This document shows positions 27,148 through 34,945 of a stretch of 64,000 nt of DNA, piece by piece. This DNA is from Hanstruepera neustonica. GTDB taxonomy: Bacteria > Bacteroidota > Bacteroidia > Flavobacteriales > Flavobacteriaceae. Location of the stretch: contig NZ_POWF01000006.1 in assembly GCF_002895005.1 (NCBI RefSeq), forward strand, positions 1 through 64,000. Direction: 5' to 3'. Position 1 is the first letter of the stretch, and each line of letters starts with the position of its first letter. The notes beneath the pieces are model-generated. The model was not told where the DNA came from. It ran no database searches and worked only from the letters and a program-made list of their open reading frames with translations. The translations under genes and the position numbers were made by a program.

Positions 27148-27303
27148 TCCCTTTGATAGACTGAAAATCATGAAATGCGACGAATGACTGAATTAGCAAA
27201 GGATATGACCAAATTGTCAAAACCCGTGCTAATCTGGTTGTTTGTCTACAAAATATAAAAAACACCTTAAAAATATGGTATTATTGTATTGTAATTAATA
27301 AGC

Positions 27304-28356
27304 ATGTTTACAAAAAGAGCTATTTTAAAGTTAAGCTTTCGTTTGCTCACCCATCTCGTGTTTTGGTGTTTGGTGCTTTTGTTTTTTACCAACTTTTTTT
27401 CATCAAAAGAAGAAAGTTTCCAAGACACCTTATTGTTTTCTGTCTTTTTAATGCCTGTAACCATTGCTGCAACTTATGTTTCCATTTATAAGTTGATTCC
27501 GGAATACTTAATACAAAAAAAATACGGTTTATTTATTCTCTACTCGGCTTATACCCTTATCATTTCTGGGTATTTGATTATGATGTCCATATTCTTTAGT
27601 CTTATTTATTTGGCGCAATTTGAATATGACAACATGAACCCGATTACCAAAAACATTATTTCGGTGGCTTCAGGTGTTTATTTGGTGGTTATTTTGGTAA
27701 GTGCATTCAAATTATTGAAACTCAATTTAAAGCATAGCGAACAGACCAAGAAGCTTGAAACAAAAATTCTAGAAACCCAATTGAAGCTAAAAGAACAAGA
27801 ACTGAACTATTTAAAAATGCAGATCCATCCACATTTTTTGTTCAATACCCTCAATACCATGTATGGTTTTGCCTTAAAAAAAGCCGATGAAACACCTGAA
27901 ATGATATTGAAACTCTCTAACTTGTTGGATTACTTATTGTACCAGGTCGATAAACCGTTTGTACTTTTAACTGAAGAAATTGAACACATCGAAGATTATA
28001 TCGCTTTGGAGAACATGCGGTTTCATGATACCTTAAACGTGTCATTGAACGCCCATGATATTTCATCAGATGCGAAACTGGCACCCATGCTTCTATTGCC
28101 CTTCGTGGAAAACAGCTTTAAGCACGGTAGCCTGAAAAATGGAAAACTGAATATTGAAATCCATATAGAAACAACCGATAATACCATTCATTTTTCAATT
28201 GAAAATACCAGTATAAAATCCGAAAACTCGAATAGTGGTATTGGCTTACAGAATATCCAAAAACGACTGGATCTCTTATATAAAAACCAATATGATCTAC
28301 ATATTTCGAATACGGAAGACACGTTTAAAGTGGATTTAACCTTAAATAGTAACTAG
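27304..28356 (+). CDS. LytS/YehU-type sensor histidine kinase
   Basis: 350 residues. Four membrane helices (about 12-30, 43-62, 77-104 and 116-138) precede a coiled coil (about 142-170). The His-kinase domain has LKMQIHPHFLFNTLNTMYG, with the phosphoacceptor His177 in PHFLFN. The ATPase domain has LLLPFVENSFKHG (N-box) and NSGIGLQNIQKRLDLLY (G-box). This family phosphorylates LytTR-type regulators, and the next gene is one, starting directly after this stop. The divergent ExbB-like/esterase operon is a plausible target. Confidence 0.95.
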   Translation: MFTKRAILKLSFRLLTHLVFWCLVLLFFTNFFSSKEESFQDTLLFSVFLMPVTIAATYVSIYKLIPEYLIQKKYGLFILYSAYTLIISGYLIMMSIFFSLIYLAQFEYDNMNPITKNIISVASGVYLVVILVSAFKLLKLNLKHSEQTKKLETKILETQLKLKEQELNYLKMQIHPHFLFNTLNTMYGFALKKADETPEMILKLSNLLDYLLYQVDKPFVLLTEEIEHIEDYIALENMRFHDTLNVSLNAHDISSDAKLAPMLLLPFVENSFKHGSLKNGKLNIEIHIETTDNTIHFSIENTSIKSENSNSGIGLQNIQKRLDLLYKNQYDLHISNTEDTFKVDLTLNSN

Positions 28357-29073
28357 TTGCAAAATCAAAACAACATAACCTGCCTGATTGTTGACGATGA
28401 AAGAATCGCCAGAGAAGTCATTGCAACGCATGTAAGCAAGATTGACAACGTTTCCGTATTGGCCAGTTGCAGCAGTGCTATGGAAGCCTTTAAAATTATC
28501 AATGCCCATAAAGTGGATTTGATCTTTTTGGATATCAATATGCCTGATGTGTCTGGCATTTCATTTGCCAAATCCATAAACAAGGACATCAAAATTATTT
28601 TTACAACGGCCTATCGGGATTATGCTGTGGAAGGATTTGAATTGCAGGCTGTAGATTACCTGTTAAAACCCATAGCGTTTGAACGGCTATTAAAAGCAGT
28701 TAACACTTACTTTAATGTGTACTCCAATGCAATATCTGAAACAGCTTCCCAACTGGAAACCAATCAATTTATGTTTGTACGTTCTGATAGACGCATGATT
28801 AAAATTGATTTTAACGCGATTGTTTACATTGAAAGCTATAGTGACTACATTAAAATCCATCTAGAGAATGAAACCATAGTCACTCGGGAAACCATTAGTG
28901 CTATTGAAGCCAAGCTTCCCAGTAATCAATTTTTGCGTATACACCGATCGTTTATTGTGTCTATAGCACATATTACCTCCTTTACCAATGAACATGTCAT
29001 GATTCAAGGTAAAGCCTTAACCATTAGCAGAAGTTATAAAAAGGAAGCGCTTGAAGTTTTGGAACGGTATTAA
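28357..29073 (+). CDS. LytTR-family response regulator
   Basis: 238 residues, starting with TTG directly after the kinase stop. No in-frame ATG occurs before the receiver domain, and the receiver would be cut by any later start. Receiver (about 7-120): CLIVDDERIARE, LIFLDINMPD (phospho-Asp59), IIFTTAYRDYAVEGFELQAVDYLLKP. LytTR DNA-binding domain (about 135-235): FVRSDRRMIKIDFNAIVYIESYSDYIKIHL and FLRIHRSFIVSIAHI. It acts as a transcription regulator in the cytoplasm, paired with the preceding kinase. Tight coupling should keep kinase and regulator in proportion. Confidence 0.95.
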   Translation: MQNQNNITCLIVDDERIAREVIATHVSKIDNVSVLASCSSAMEAFKIINAHKVDLIFLDINMPDVSGISFAKSINKDIKIIFTTAYRDYAVEGFELQAVDYLLKPIAFERLLKAVNTYFNVYSNAISETASQLETNQFMFVRSDRRMIKIDFNAIVYIESYSDYIKIHLENETIVTRETISAIEAKLPSNQFLRIHRSFIVSIAHITSFTNEHVMIQGKALTISRSYKKEALEVLERY

Positions 29074-29129
29074 GAATGGAATACAAGATCGATTATCACT
29101 CTTCTAAAGATTGATGCTATAAGTCGTTT

Positions 29130-29369
29130 TTATATTGATGTTATTCTTATTGTAGGTCTATTGTCATGATCATAATCGTCCGACTTGATTAATTCTGCAA
29201 ATAAGTATGTATCTTCTAATCTGTTTCCATCTTTATCAACCCATCGACATTTTATTTCAAAAGTCTCGGGCTCTTTACCAACTACAATCATTTTAATTTT
29301 TGTGTTTGATTTATGATAAACACTATTCCCAATCTCAAAATCTTCGAATTTATAGTTTCTCATTCCCAT
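29130..29369 (-). CDS. Small DUF2158/YodC-like protein
   Basis: 79 residues. The pattern FEIGNSVYHKSNTKIKMIVVG...EIKCRWVDKDGNRLEDTYLFAELIK matches the small beta-barrel family YodC (DUF2158), in which a Cys-Arg-Trp strand is followed by an acidic loop. Its function is unknown. The ATG lies one base after the TIR gene stop, so the two are co-translated, and it may be an accessory or partner of the TIR protein. It converges with the LytTR regulator gene (56 bp apart). Confidence 0.65.
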   Translation of the reverse strand: MGMRNYKFEDFEIGNSVYHKSNTKIKMIVVGKEPETFEIKCRWVDKDGNRLEDTYLFAELIKSDDYDHDNRPTIRITSI

Positions 29370-29370
29370 A

Positions 29371-30240
29371 TTACAATATTTTATTAGCGTCTACTTGATA
29401 TCCCGATGCTGTCAATTCTTTAACTAATTTGAACTTCCAAGTTTTAGCATCATCAATCGAATTATATAAAATTCCGTGTAAGTCGCTAGGTAATTCAACT
29501 CCATCTTCATACATTGGGAATACGTTGCTGCGTCCTAATTTTCCTATGAAATAACCCATTTCAATAATTACATTTTGTCTCGCTCTAAATTGATCTTCGT
29601 TAGAAGTTTTAACTCTGCCTAAATCGTCAGCTGTCATTAAAACAACGGCAAAACCAACATCAGAATGAAGTTCAAATTTTTCAATTATTGTTTGTCCTTG
29701 ATTTGGTTGTTCTGACAAGATTATAGGTTCTAAACCAAGCTTTTCCAAAGTTCTTGCTACATCAGTTTTGATATGGTCATTATGACCGTGAACAATAAAT
29801 ATTTTGTTAGTTTTTGTTGATATTTCTTTCATTTCGTGTATGCTTGGTTCCTCAATTGAGGATTTTAATAAATCGGCTTTTCCTAGAAGTTTTTTGAGGT
29901 TAGATAGTTTAGCTTCAACACTTTCTTTAAAATTTAAAAGTTTGCCTTGAGGACCATGTCTACTTTTTCCAAGACCAATAAACATTGTGCAATCGTCATA
30001 TCGTTTCTTATATTCATTGTATTCATTATTGAATGACTGTTTTAAGTATTCAGAATTATAATCACTCCAATGATAGAAAGCTTCTCTATTATTTTCAAAA
30101 TCAGTTTGCGTACTTACATTAAATTTTAAAATTTCTTCTCCCTCCTTAATTCGTTCTTCAAGTTTCTGTATGAAGTCCTTTCTGGGAACAATTAGTTCGG
30201 TTGGAGGTGGTGGTGTATATTTTGTGCTAGTTTTCGCCAT
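29371..30240 (-). CDS. TIR-like (Cap12/PF10137) nucleotide-binding protein
   Basis: 289 residues. The N-terminal part (1 to about 140) is helical and charged, with a Pro-rich start (TPPPPTELIVPRKDF), and has no recognised domain. The C-terminal domain (about 146-275) begins NKIFIVHGHNDHIKTDVARTLEKLGLEPIIL and continues SEQPNQGQTIIEKFE, VGFAVVLMTADD and ARQNVIIEMGYFIGKLGRSNVFPMYE. This is the TIR-like fold of PF10137, found in Pycsar/CBASS Cap12-type effectors and stand-alone proteins, where it degrades NAD+. The Glu residues in TIIEKFE are candidates for the catalytic position. No cyclase or STING domain is adjacent. A defence role together with the small downstream gene is inference. Confidence 0.88.
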   Translation of the reverse strand: MAKTSTKYTPPPPTELIVPRKDFIQKLEERIKEGEEILKFNVSTQTDFENNREAFYHWSDYNSEYLKQSFNNEYNEYKKRYDDCTMFIGLGKSRHGPQGKLLNFKESVEAKLSNLKKLLGKADLLKSSIEEPSIHEMKEISTKTNKIFIVHGHNDHIKTDVARTLEKLGLEPIILSEQPNQGQTIIEKFELHSDVGFAVVLMTADDLGRVKTSNEDQFRARQNVIIEMGYFIGKLGRSNVFPMYEDGVELPSDLHGILYNSIDDAKTWKFKLVKELTASGYQVDANKIL

Positions 30241-30278
30241 ATTTATTCTTTTTCACGGTTGTTATTCAAATGAAATTC

Positions 30279-30354
30279 AATAACTTGAAATGAATTCATT
30301 TTAATCTTTAAACGAAGTTAAAATTTTATTCAATGAATTCGTGTTCAAGTTATT
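30279..30354. repeat. Long imperfect inverted repeat upstream of the TIR gene
   Basis: AATAACTTGAA (30279-30289) pairs with TTCAAGTTATT (30344-30354), and GAATTCATT (30292-30300) pairs with AATGAATTC (30332-30340), across a 31-nt loop. The inner junction has a 2-versus-3-nt bulge. It lies 39 bp before the ATG and could be a leader hairpin or an operator. Confidence 0.8.
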
Positions 30355-30367
30355 AACAGTTGTAAAC

Positions 30368-30399
30368 AAAAAAAGCGAACCGTTTGGTTCGCTTTTTTT
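30368..30399 (-). terminator. Intrinsic terminator of lpdA (bidirectional shape)
   Basis: A 14-bp perfect stem of seven A then GCGAACC (30368-30381), pairing with GGTTCGC then seven T (30386-30399), loop GTTT. It lies 44 bp past the lpdA stop. Confidence 0.85.
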
Positions 30400-30404
30400 A
30401 TTAA

Positions 30405-30432
30405 GACCTCTCGACTGCGCTCGAGGTGACAA
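30405..30432. repeat. Palindrome ending in TGACAA, second sequence type
   Basis: ACCTCTCGA (30406-30414), CTGCGC, TCGAGGT (30421-30427), then GACAA. The two arms pair with a 2-nt bulge. It has the same TGACAA end as the GIY-YIG palindromes but a different stem, and stands between the lpdA stop and its terminator. Confidence 0.5.
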
Positions 30433-30442
30433 TGCTTTTTAG

Positions 30443-31843
30443 TTAAACATGTAATGCACGATCATCGGTAGCTGCTAGAGCGGCTTCCTTAATGGCTTCC
30501 GTAAATGTTGGATGCGCATGTGACATTCTGGAAACATCTTCAGCTGATGCTCTGTATTCCATAGCTACCACAGCTTCGGCAATCATATCGGCTGCACGTG
30601 CACCAATCATGTGAACGCCTAAAATTTCATCCGTAGATTTATCTGCCAATATCTTCACAAAACCATCCAAGTCCATACTCGCACGACTTCTTCCCAACGC
30701 ACGCATCGGGAATTGACCCACTTTATAATCTACACCAGTGTCCTTTAATTGCTCTTCGGTTTTACCAACAGAAGCGACTTCTGGCCAAGTATACACCACG
30801 CCTGGAATTAAGTTATAATCAATATGTGGTTTTTGACCTGCTAAAATTTCCGCTACAAACACCCCTTCTTCTTCAGCCTTATGAGCTAGCATAGCACCTT
30901 TAACAACATCACCAATAGCATAAATATTACTGGCTGATGTTTGTAAATGCTCATTAACTTCAACCTGTCCTCTATCGTTTAGTTTCACACCTGCTGCTTC
31001 AGCGTTTAAGCCATCCGTATATGGACGACGACCAACAGATACCAAACAGTAATCACCTTTAAACTCTACCTCTTCGCCTTTTTTGTTATCGGCTTTCACG
31101 ATAACTTCATCGCCTTTACGCTCAACCGACTTCACTTTGTGGGAAGCATTGATAGAAAACTTTTGCTTCTTAAGTACTTTATTCAATTCTTTTGACAATC
31201 CAGAATCCATGGTTGGAATGATACGATCCATATATTCCACCACCGAAACTTCAGCACCTAAACGCTTATAAACCTGTCCTAATTCCAAGCCAATAACACC
31301 ACCACCAATAACAATTAAATGTTTTGGAATTTCTTTCAGCTTTAAAGCTTCTGTAGAAGTTATAATTCGCTCTTTGTCAATATTTATGAACGGTAAACTT
31401 GAAGGTTTACTTCCAGTAGCTATAATGGTGTTTTTTGCTTCAATTTCTTCCTCTTTATCACCTTTTATTAAGATGTGAGTAGCATCTTTAAACGAACCCA
31501 ATCCTTGATACACATCAATATTATTCTTCTTCATCAAGAAATCAATACCACCTGTAGTCTGGTCTACAACCGATTGCTTTCTGTCAATCATTTGCTTTAG
31601 GTTAACCTTTATCTCTCCTGGAATATCGATACCATGCTCTTCAAAATGCTTTACGGCATCCTCGTAGTGGTGAGACGAATCTAAAAGTGCCTTACTTGGA
31701 ATACAACCCACGTTTAAACAGGTACCTCCTAAAGTGGCATATTTCTCTATAATAGCTGTTTTCATTCCCAATTGAGCGCAACGAATAGCTGCTACATACC
31801 CTCCAGGTCCAGAGCCTATAATGGCTACATCATATGAATTCAT
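30443..31843 (-). CDS. lpdA: Dihydrolipoyl dehydrogenase
   Basis: 466 residues, full length. The FAD motif is DVAIIGSGPGGYVAAIRCAQLG and the redox disulfide GGTCLNVGCIPSKALL. The NAD motif is HLIVIGGGVIGLELGQVYKRLGAEV, and SNIYAIGDVVKGAMLAHKAEEEG is the second FAD segment. The C-terminal base pair His-Glu lies in HAHPTFTEAIKEAAL. It is the E3 subunit of the pyruvate/2-oxoglutarate dehydrogenase and glycine-cleavage complexes; no E1 or E2 gene is in the window. It appears monocistronic, with its own terminator and a TATTTTTG box about 100 bp upstream. Confidence 0.98.
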   Translation of the reverse strand: MNSYDVAIIGSGPGGYVAAIRCAQLGMKTAIIEKYATLGGTCLNVGCIPSKALLDSSHHYEDAVKHFEEHGIDIPGEIKVNLKQMIDRKQSVVDQTTGGIDFLMKKNNIDVYQGLGSFKDATHILIKGDKEEEIEAKNTIIATGSKPSSLPFINIDKERIITSTEALKLKEIPKHLIVIGGGVIGLELGQVYKRLGAEVSVVEYMDRIIPTMDSGLSKELNKVLKKQKFSINASHKVKSVERKGDEVIVKADNKKGEEVEFKGDYCLVSVGRRPYTDGLNAEAAGVKLNDRGQVEVNEHLQTSASNIYAIGDVVKGAMLAHKAEEEGVFVAEILAGQKPHIDYNLIPGVVYTWPEVASVGKTEEQLKDTGVDYKVGQFPMRALGRSRASMDLDGFVKILADKSTDEILGVHMIGARAADMIAEAVVAMEYRASAEDVSRMSHAHPTFTEAIKEAALAATDDRALHV

Positions 31844-31874
31844 ATAAAATCTTTTATCAAGTTGTGTTAAAAAC

Positions 31875-31899
31875 GTTCCTGTTTACACAGGAATGACAA
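31875..31899 (-). repeat. REP-like palindrome in the lpdA leader
   Basis: On the minus strand: TTGTCATTCCTG, then TGTAAACAGGAAC. The stem is TTCCTGT/ACAGGAA with a 4-nt loop. The first 12 bases equal those of the GIY-YIG cassette palindromes at 23280 and 23658. Confidence 0.75.
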
Positions 31900-31942
31900 T
31901 TTATTTATGTTTACAGCAAGCTGCAAACGTTTTTTGCGAATA

Positions 31943-31950
31943 CAAAAATA
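31943..31950 (-). promoter_or_regulatory. Candidate -7 element for lpdA
   Basis: TATTTTTG on the minus strand matches TAnnTTTG. The upstream TTG is 25 nt away, longer than usual. The palindrome at 31875-31899 would lie within the leader. Confidence 0.3.
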
Positions 31951-32002
31951 CAAATGTTTTGTGGGTTGACCATAACAATTAAGCGTGAAGATATGGTTAA
32001 TT

Positions 32003-33616
32003 TTAATACCCGATTTGATTGGCTTTTCCGCTTCCGGAATAGCTTTTGTCCTTTTCAATATCCATTAAAATCCACTCCAATTCTGGGTCCTTACCATTTA
32101 AGCGGTCTTCATGCGTTGGAACGATATAAACATCAGGTTTAATACCAAAGCCATCTGGTTCTGTTTTGTATGGTGACTCTATTTGCATCAGCCCAAACCG
32201 AATTTTAACTAAACTATTTGGCAGTGTGTAATATTTGTAAATGCCGGCTACGGTTCCATTGTAAGCACCACCAGTTTCCTCACCAACAAAAGTTGCCAGA
32301 TTCAAGGCTTTCAAATTAGTTGAAATAATCGATGACGCCGAAAATGAATTACCATTAATCAGCACATATACCTGACCTTTAAAATTATTTTCTTTGGGCT
32401 GACGTATTTTACTGTACTTAAATTTATAATACAAGGTATCGTTTACCTTTTGAGTCTTTAATAGGTTATGCGTCACAATGATGGGTGATAAAATAGCTGA
32501 TACTATTTTTAAACCTGTTGGACTGCCATTGGCCATAGCAAAAGTCATAAATGGCACACGACTGGTGACTTCACTTTTGTTGTTTATAAACTGATAAGGC
32601 TCCTGCGCCAAGTACGAAAACAAATAATCGATTTCACCAATACGACCACCACCATTATCACGTAAGTCCAGAATTAAATAAGGCGTGTTTAACGAATCTA
32701 ACTTCTGAAAGCTTTCGCTATAAAACTCTTTGTAAGGACCATCTTCAAAACCTCTAATTTTCATTATGGCCACGGCATCATTTAAATAATTGAAGTTTCG
32801 GATATATTCCTTTCTGGACGAGATGTATCCCAGTTTTTTATGACGCTTTCGCTTTTCTCTTTCTGCTATCTTTTTGGCATTTCGCTCATCTTTAGTTAAG
32901 GTTTTTACAACTGTGGAATCTTGAGGCTTTTGAACTGAATCCGCTGGCTTGTTTTTATCCACGCGTTTTAAGACTCTAGTAAAAACGGAATCTCGTAACT
33001 TGAAGGTTAGCGCCACACTATCCAGAAACCCTTTATCCCGATAGTACAATCTGGCGAAGTTCTTACCTATGGCTCTGCTATAGAGTGTGGTATTATAGCC
33101 GTCAGACGCAATTTGATGTTCGTATTTTTTGATTAAATCCATGGGATTTTCAGTATTGACCTTAAGAACTTGACTTCCTATCAATGCTGAATCTGTTCGT
33201 GCTCCTGTGACCCATAAGGCATCGTCCAAACATTCAAAATCCAGCTCATAAAACTCAAATTTCTTTTTGTTAAGTTCCTTACGTTCTGGTTTGGTGAATT
33301 TCTCCTTGGGTGGTGCTACCGAAATATGACCTTGTCTAACTTCTCTAACTACTGGCGCTAATTTTTCATAAAACTCTTGACTGGTAATAGGTTTGACAAT
33401 AGTATTTTTAAGACTGTCGAATTTAAAATCGAGTGTTTCTTTGCTCGAGTATTGGTAAAGTCTTGGGTGATGCCTCTTTAACTGACCATAAATCGCATCT
33501 ACATCCTCTTGTAAATCATAAATACTGTGTAAGCTAGTTACCTGGGCGTTGTATTTTTCAACCGATTTACAGGAAACAATCAATATCAAAGAGACTAAAA
33601 GCAGAAGATGGCGCAT
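32003..33616 (-). CDS. S41-family peptidase lipoprotein
   Basis: The frame is open to 33742, but the ATG at 33616 gives a lipoprotein signal (MRHLLLLVSLILIVSC) and removes an overlap with the CPBP gene, so it is chosen (537 residues). An N-terminal helical region (SIYDLQEDVDAIYGQLKRHHPRLYQY) is typical of secreted S41 proteins. The S41 domain (about 320-510) includes PYLILDLRDNGGGRIGEIDYL, VYVLINGNSFSASSIISTNLK (catalytic Ser region) and GEETGGAYNGTVAGIYKYY. A very basic Lys/Arg-rich linker lies near 245-280. It is expected in the periplasm or at the outer membrane; substrate unknown. Confidence 0.88.
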   Translation of the reverse strand: MRHLLLLVSLILIVSCKSVEKYNAQVTSLHSIYDLQEDVDAIYGQLKRHHPRLYQYSSKETLDFKFDSLKNTIVKPITSQEFYEKLAPVVREVRQGHISVAPPKEKFTKPERKELNKKKFEFYELDFECLDDALWVTGARTDSALIGSQVLKVNTENPMDLIKKYEHQIASDGYNTTLYSRAIGKNFARLYYRDKGFLDSVALTFKLRDSVFTRVLKRVDKNKPADSVQKPQDSTVVKTLTKDERNAKKIAEREKRKRHKKLGYISSRKEYIRNFNYLNDAVAIMKIRGFEDGPYKEFYSESFQKLDSLNTPYLILDLRDNGGGRIGEIDYLFSYLAQEPYQFINNKSEVTSRVPFMTFAMANGSPTGLKIVSAILSPIIVTHNLLKTQKVNDTLYYKFKYSKIRQPKENNFKGQVYVLINGNSFSASSIISTNLKALNLATFVGEETGGAYNGTVAGIYKYYTLPNSLVKIRFGLMQIESPYKTEPDGFGIKPDVYIVPTHEDRLNGKDPELEWILMDIEKDKSYSGSGKANQIGY

Positions 33617-33690
33617 AATATATAATGAAATGAAGTCACGAATAAACCTCATTTTTTTCAAATTAGAAAATGTTCGGTCTAAAAAATAAG

Positions 33691-34317
33691 TTAAGATGGG
33701 AATCCTAGCATGGAACCCATACCAACCGTAAACAACCAGCAACCATAAATAGCATGCTCAATAGTGACCAATAAGGTTGAACGGGTTTTTAGAAAAGTCC
33801 AAGCAAACAATAGACCACCACAAAAAGTTAGAAATAAAACCAACGTGTTTTTAAAAAGCAAATGAGCCATTGAAAATAAAATAGCATTCATAAAAATCGC
33901 CAATCCTGGAGATGAAAATAGTGATTCATAGCGCTTAAAGAAAAACGTGCGGTAAATCAATTCCTGCGGATATACCGAAAAAACCGAATAGATAAACAAG
34001 ATGGCAACCCACAGTACCGGTTTGTTTAAAACCACCACAAACAAATTGTCGGCATCAATAAAAACCATGTATAACACTGTGACAATACTTATCGTTAACA
34101 GTTTGAACAATGTTTGCTTCCAAAATGCTCTCCAGTTTAGGTTTGATGATATTTTAAGTTGCAGTTTTTCAATTCTAACCAATACAAACAACACATAAAG
34201 AAATCCGAACACTCCTAGGCACATTTTAACAACCAGTGGATAATTCAACACCAAACTCACGGGAAAAAGCACAAACAGAATAAAAAACTCGCTTAATTTA
34301 TATGGAACCGAATGCAT
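33691..34317 (-). CDS. CPBP-family intramembrane protease-like protein
   Basis: 208 residues with about six membrane helices. The family motif region reads YPQELIYRTFFFKRYESLF, followed by LFSMAHLLFKN and ITIEHA-like VTIEHAIYGCW. In canonical CPBP (Rce1/Abi) enzymes the first motif is EExxxR; here the first Glu is Gln (QELIYR), while the second Glu, the Arg and both His are kept. It starts one base upstream of the Lrp stop, so it is in the same transcript as the regulator. Role unknown; relatives include CAAX processing and bacteriocin immunity proteins. Confidence 0.85.
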   Translation of the reverse strand: MHSVPYKLSEFFILFVLFPVSLVLNYPLVVKMCLGVFGFLYVLFVLVRIEKLQLKISSNLNWRAFWKQTLFKLLTISIVTVLYMVFIDADNLFVVVLNKPVLWVAILFIYSVFSVYPQELIYRTFFFKRYESLFSSPGLAIFMNAILFSMAHLLFKNTLVLFLTFCGGLLFAWTFLKTRSTLLVTIEHAIYGCWLFTVGMGSMLGFPS

Positions 34318-34779
34318 CTATGAAATATTTATTGCCGTAGTATGTTTGACTTCGTTAATTACAAACATACTATGTGTACTGCCAATATGATTAATGGAGG
34401 TCAATTTATTGACCATAAACTCCCGAAAGTCCTCCATATCTGAAACAACGACTTTTAAGAGATAGTCGTAATCACCACTTATGTGATAACATTCAGCTAC
34501 CTCCTTTAAATTGGCAACTTCACGTTCAAACTTCGTGACGTACTCTTGCGCGTGCTGTACCAATTTAATGTGGCAAAAAGCCACAAAATCTTTGTTGACT
34601 TCTTGTTTATTGATTAGAGCCACATATTTGTCAATGACACCACTGCGCTCCAACTTTCGGATACGCTCATAAACAGCCGTAACAGAAAGATTCAATTTGT
34701 TAGAAAGTTCTTTATTGGTTTGCTTGGAATCCTGTTGCAGATAGTCCAATAGTTTTATATCAATCGTATCCAGTGTCAT
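34318..34779 (-). CDS. Lrp/AsnC-family transcriptional regulator
   Basis: 153 residues. An N-terminal winged helix-turn-helix (LDTIDIKLLDYLQQDSKQTNKELSNKLNLSVTAVYERIRKLE) is followed by a RAM/ligand domain (about 65-148) with YHISGDYDYLLKVVV. Members bind amino acids and often control the divergent gene; here that is a Cys/Met-metabolism PLP enzyme, a fitting target. A 13-bp palindrome lies 6 bp before the start and could serve autoregulation. It is adjacent to the CPBP gene. Confidence 0.95.
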   Translation of the reverse strand: MTLDTIDIKLLDYLQQDSKQTNKELSNKLNLSVTAVYERIRKLERSGVIDKYVALINKQEVNKDFVAFCHIKLVQHAQEYVTKFEREVANLKEVAECYHISGDYDYLLKVVVSDMEDFREFMVNKLTSINHIGSTHSMFVINEVKHTTAINIS

Positions 34780-34784
34780 GACAT

Positions 34785-34797
34785 TGAAAATTTTTCA
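34785..34797. promoter_or_regulatory. Candidate Lrp operator
   Basis: TGAAAA-T-TTTTCA is a perfect palindrome 6 bp from the Lrp ATG, in the Lrp/PLP-lyase intergenic region. Its AT-rich core suits Lrp-family sites; assignment is by position. Confidence 0.35.
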
Positions 34798-34945
34798 GCT
34801 AAACAATAATCTATTCGTAAAATTATTACATAAAAACTAAACTAACTTATTTTGATAGTTTTATTTTCTAAATATAATCCAATATATTGATATATCATCT
34901 AAAATTATAGACTTTTACCGTATCATAAACTTAAAACAACACAAA

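Noticed and set aside
29371-30240. Complete CBASS, Pycsar or Thoeris system
   Set aside because: Only the TIR-like gene is present; no cyclase or second defence gene of those systems lies next to it.
33617-33742. N-terminal extension of the S41 protease to the ATG at 33742
   Set aside because: It would overlap the CPBP gene and bury the lipoprotein signal that starts at 33616.
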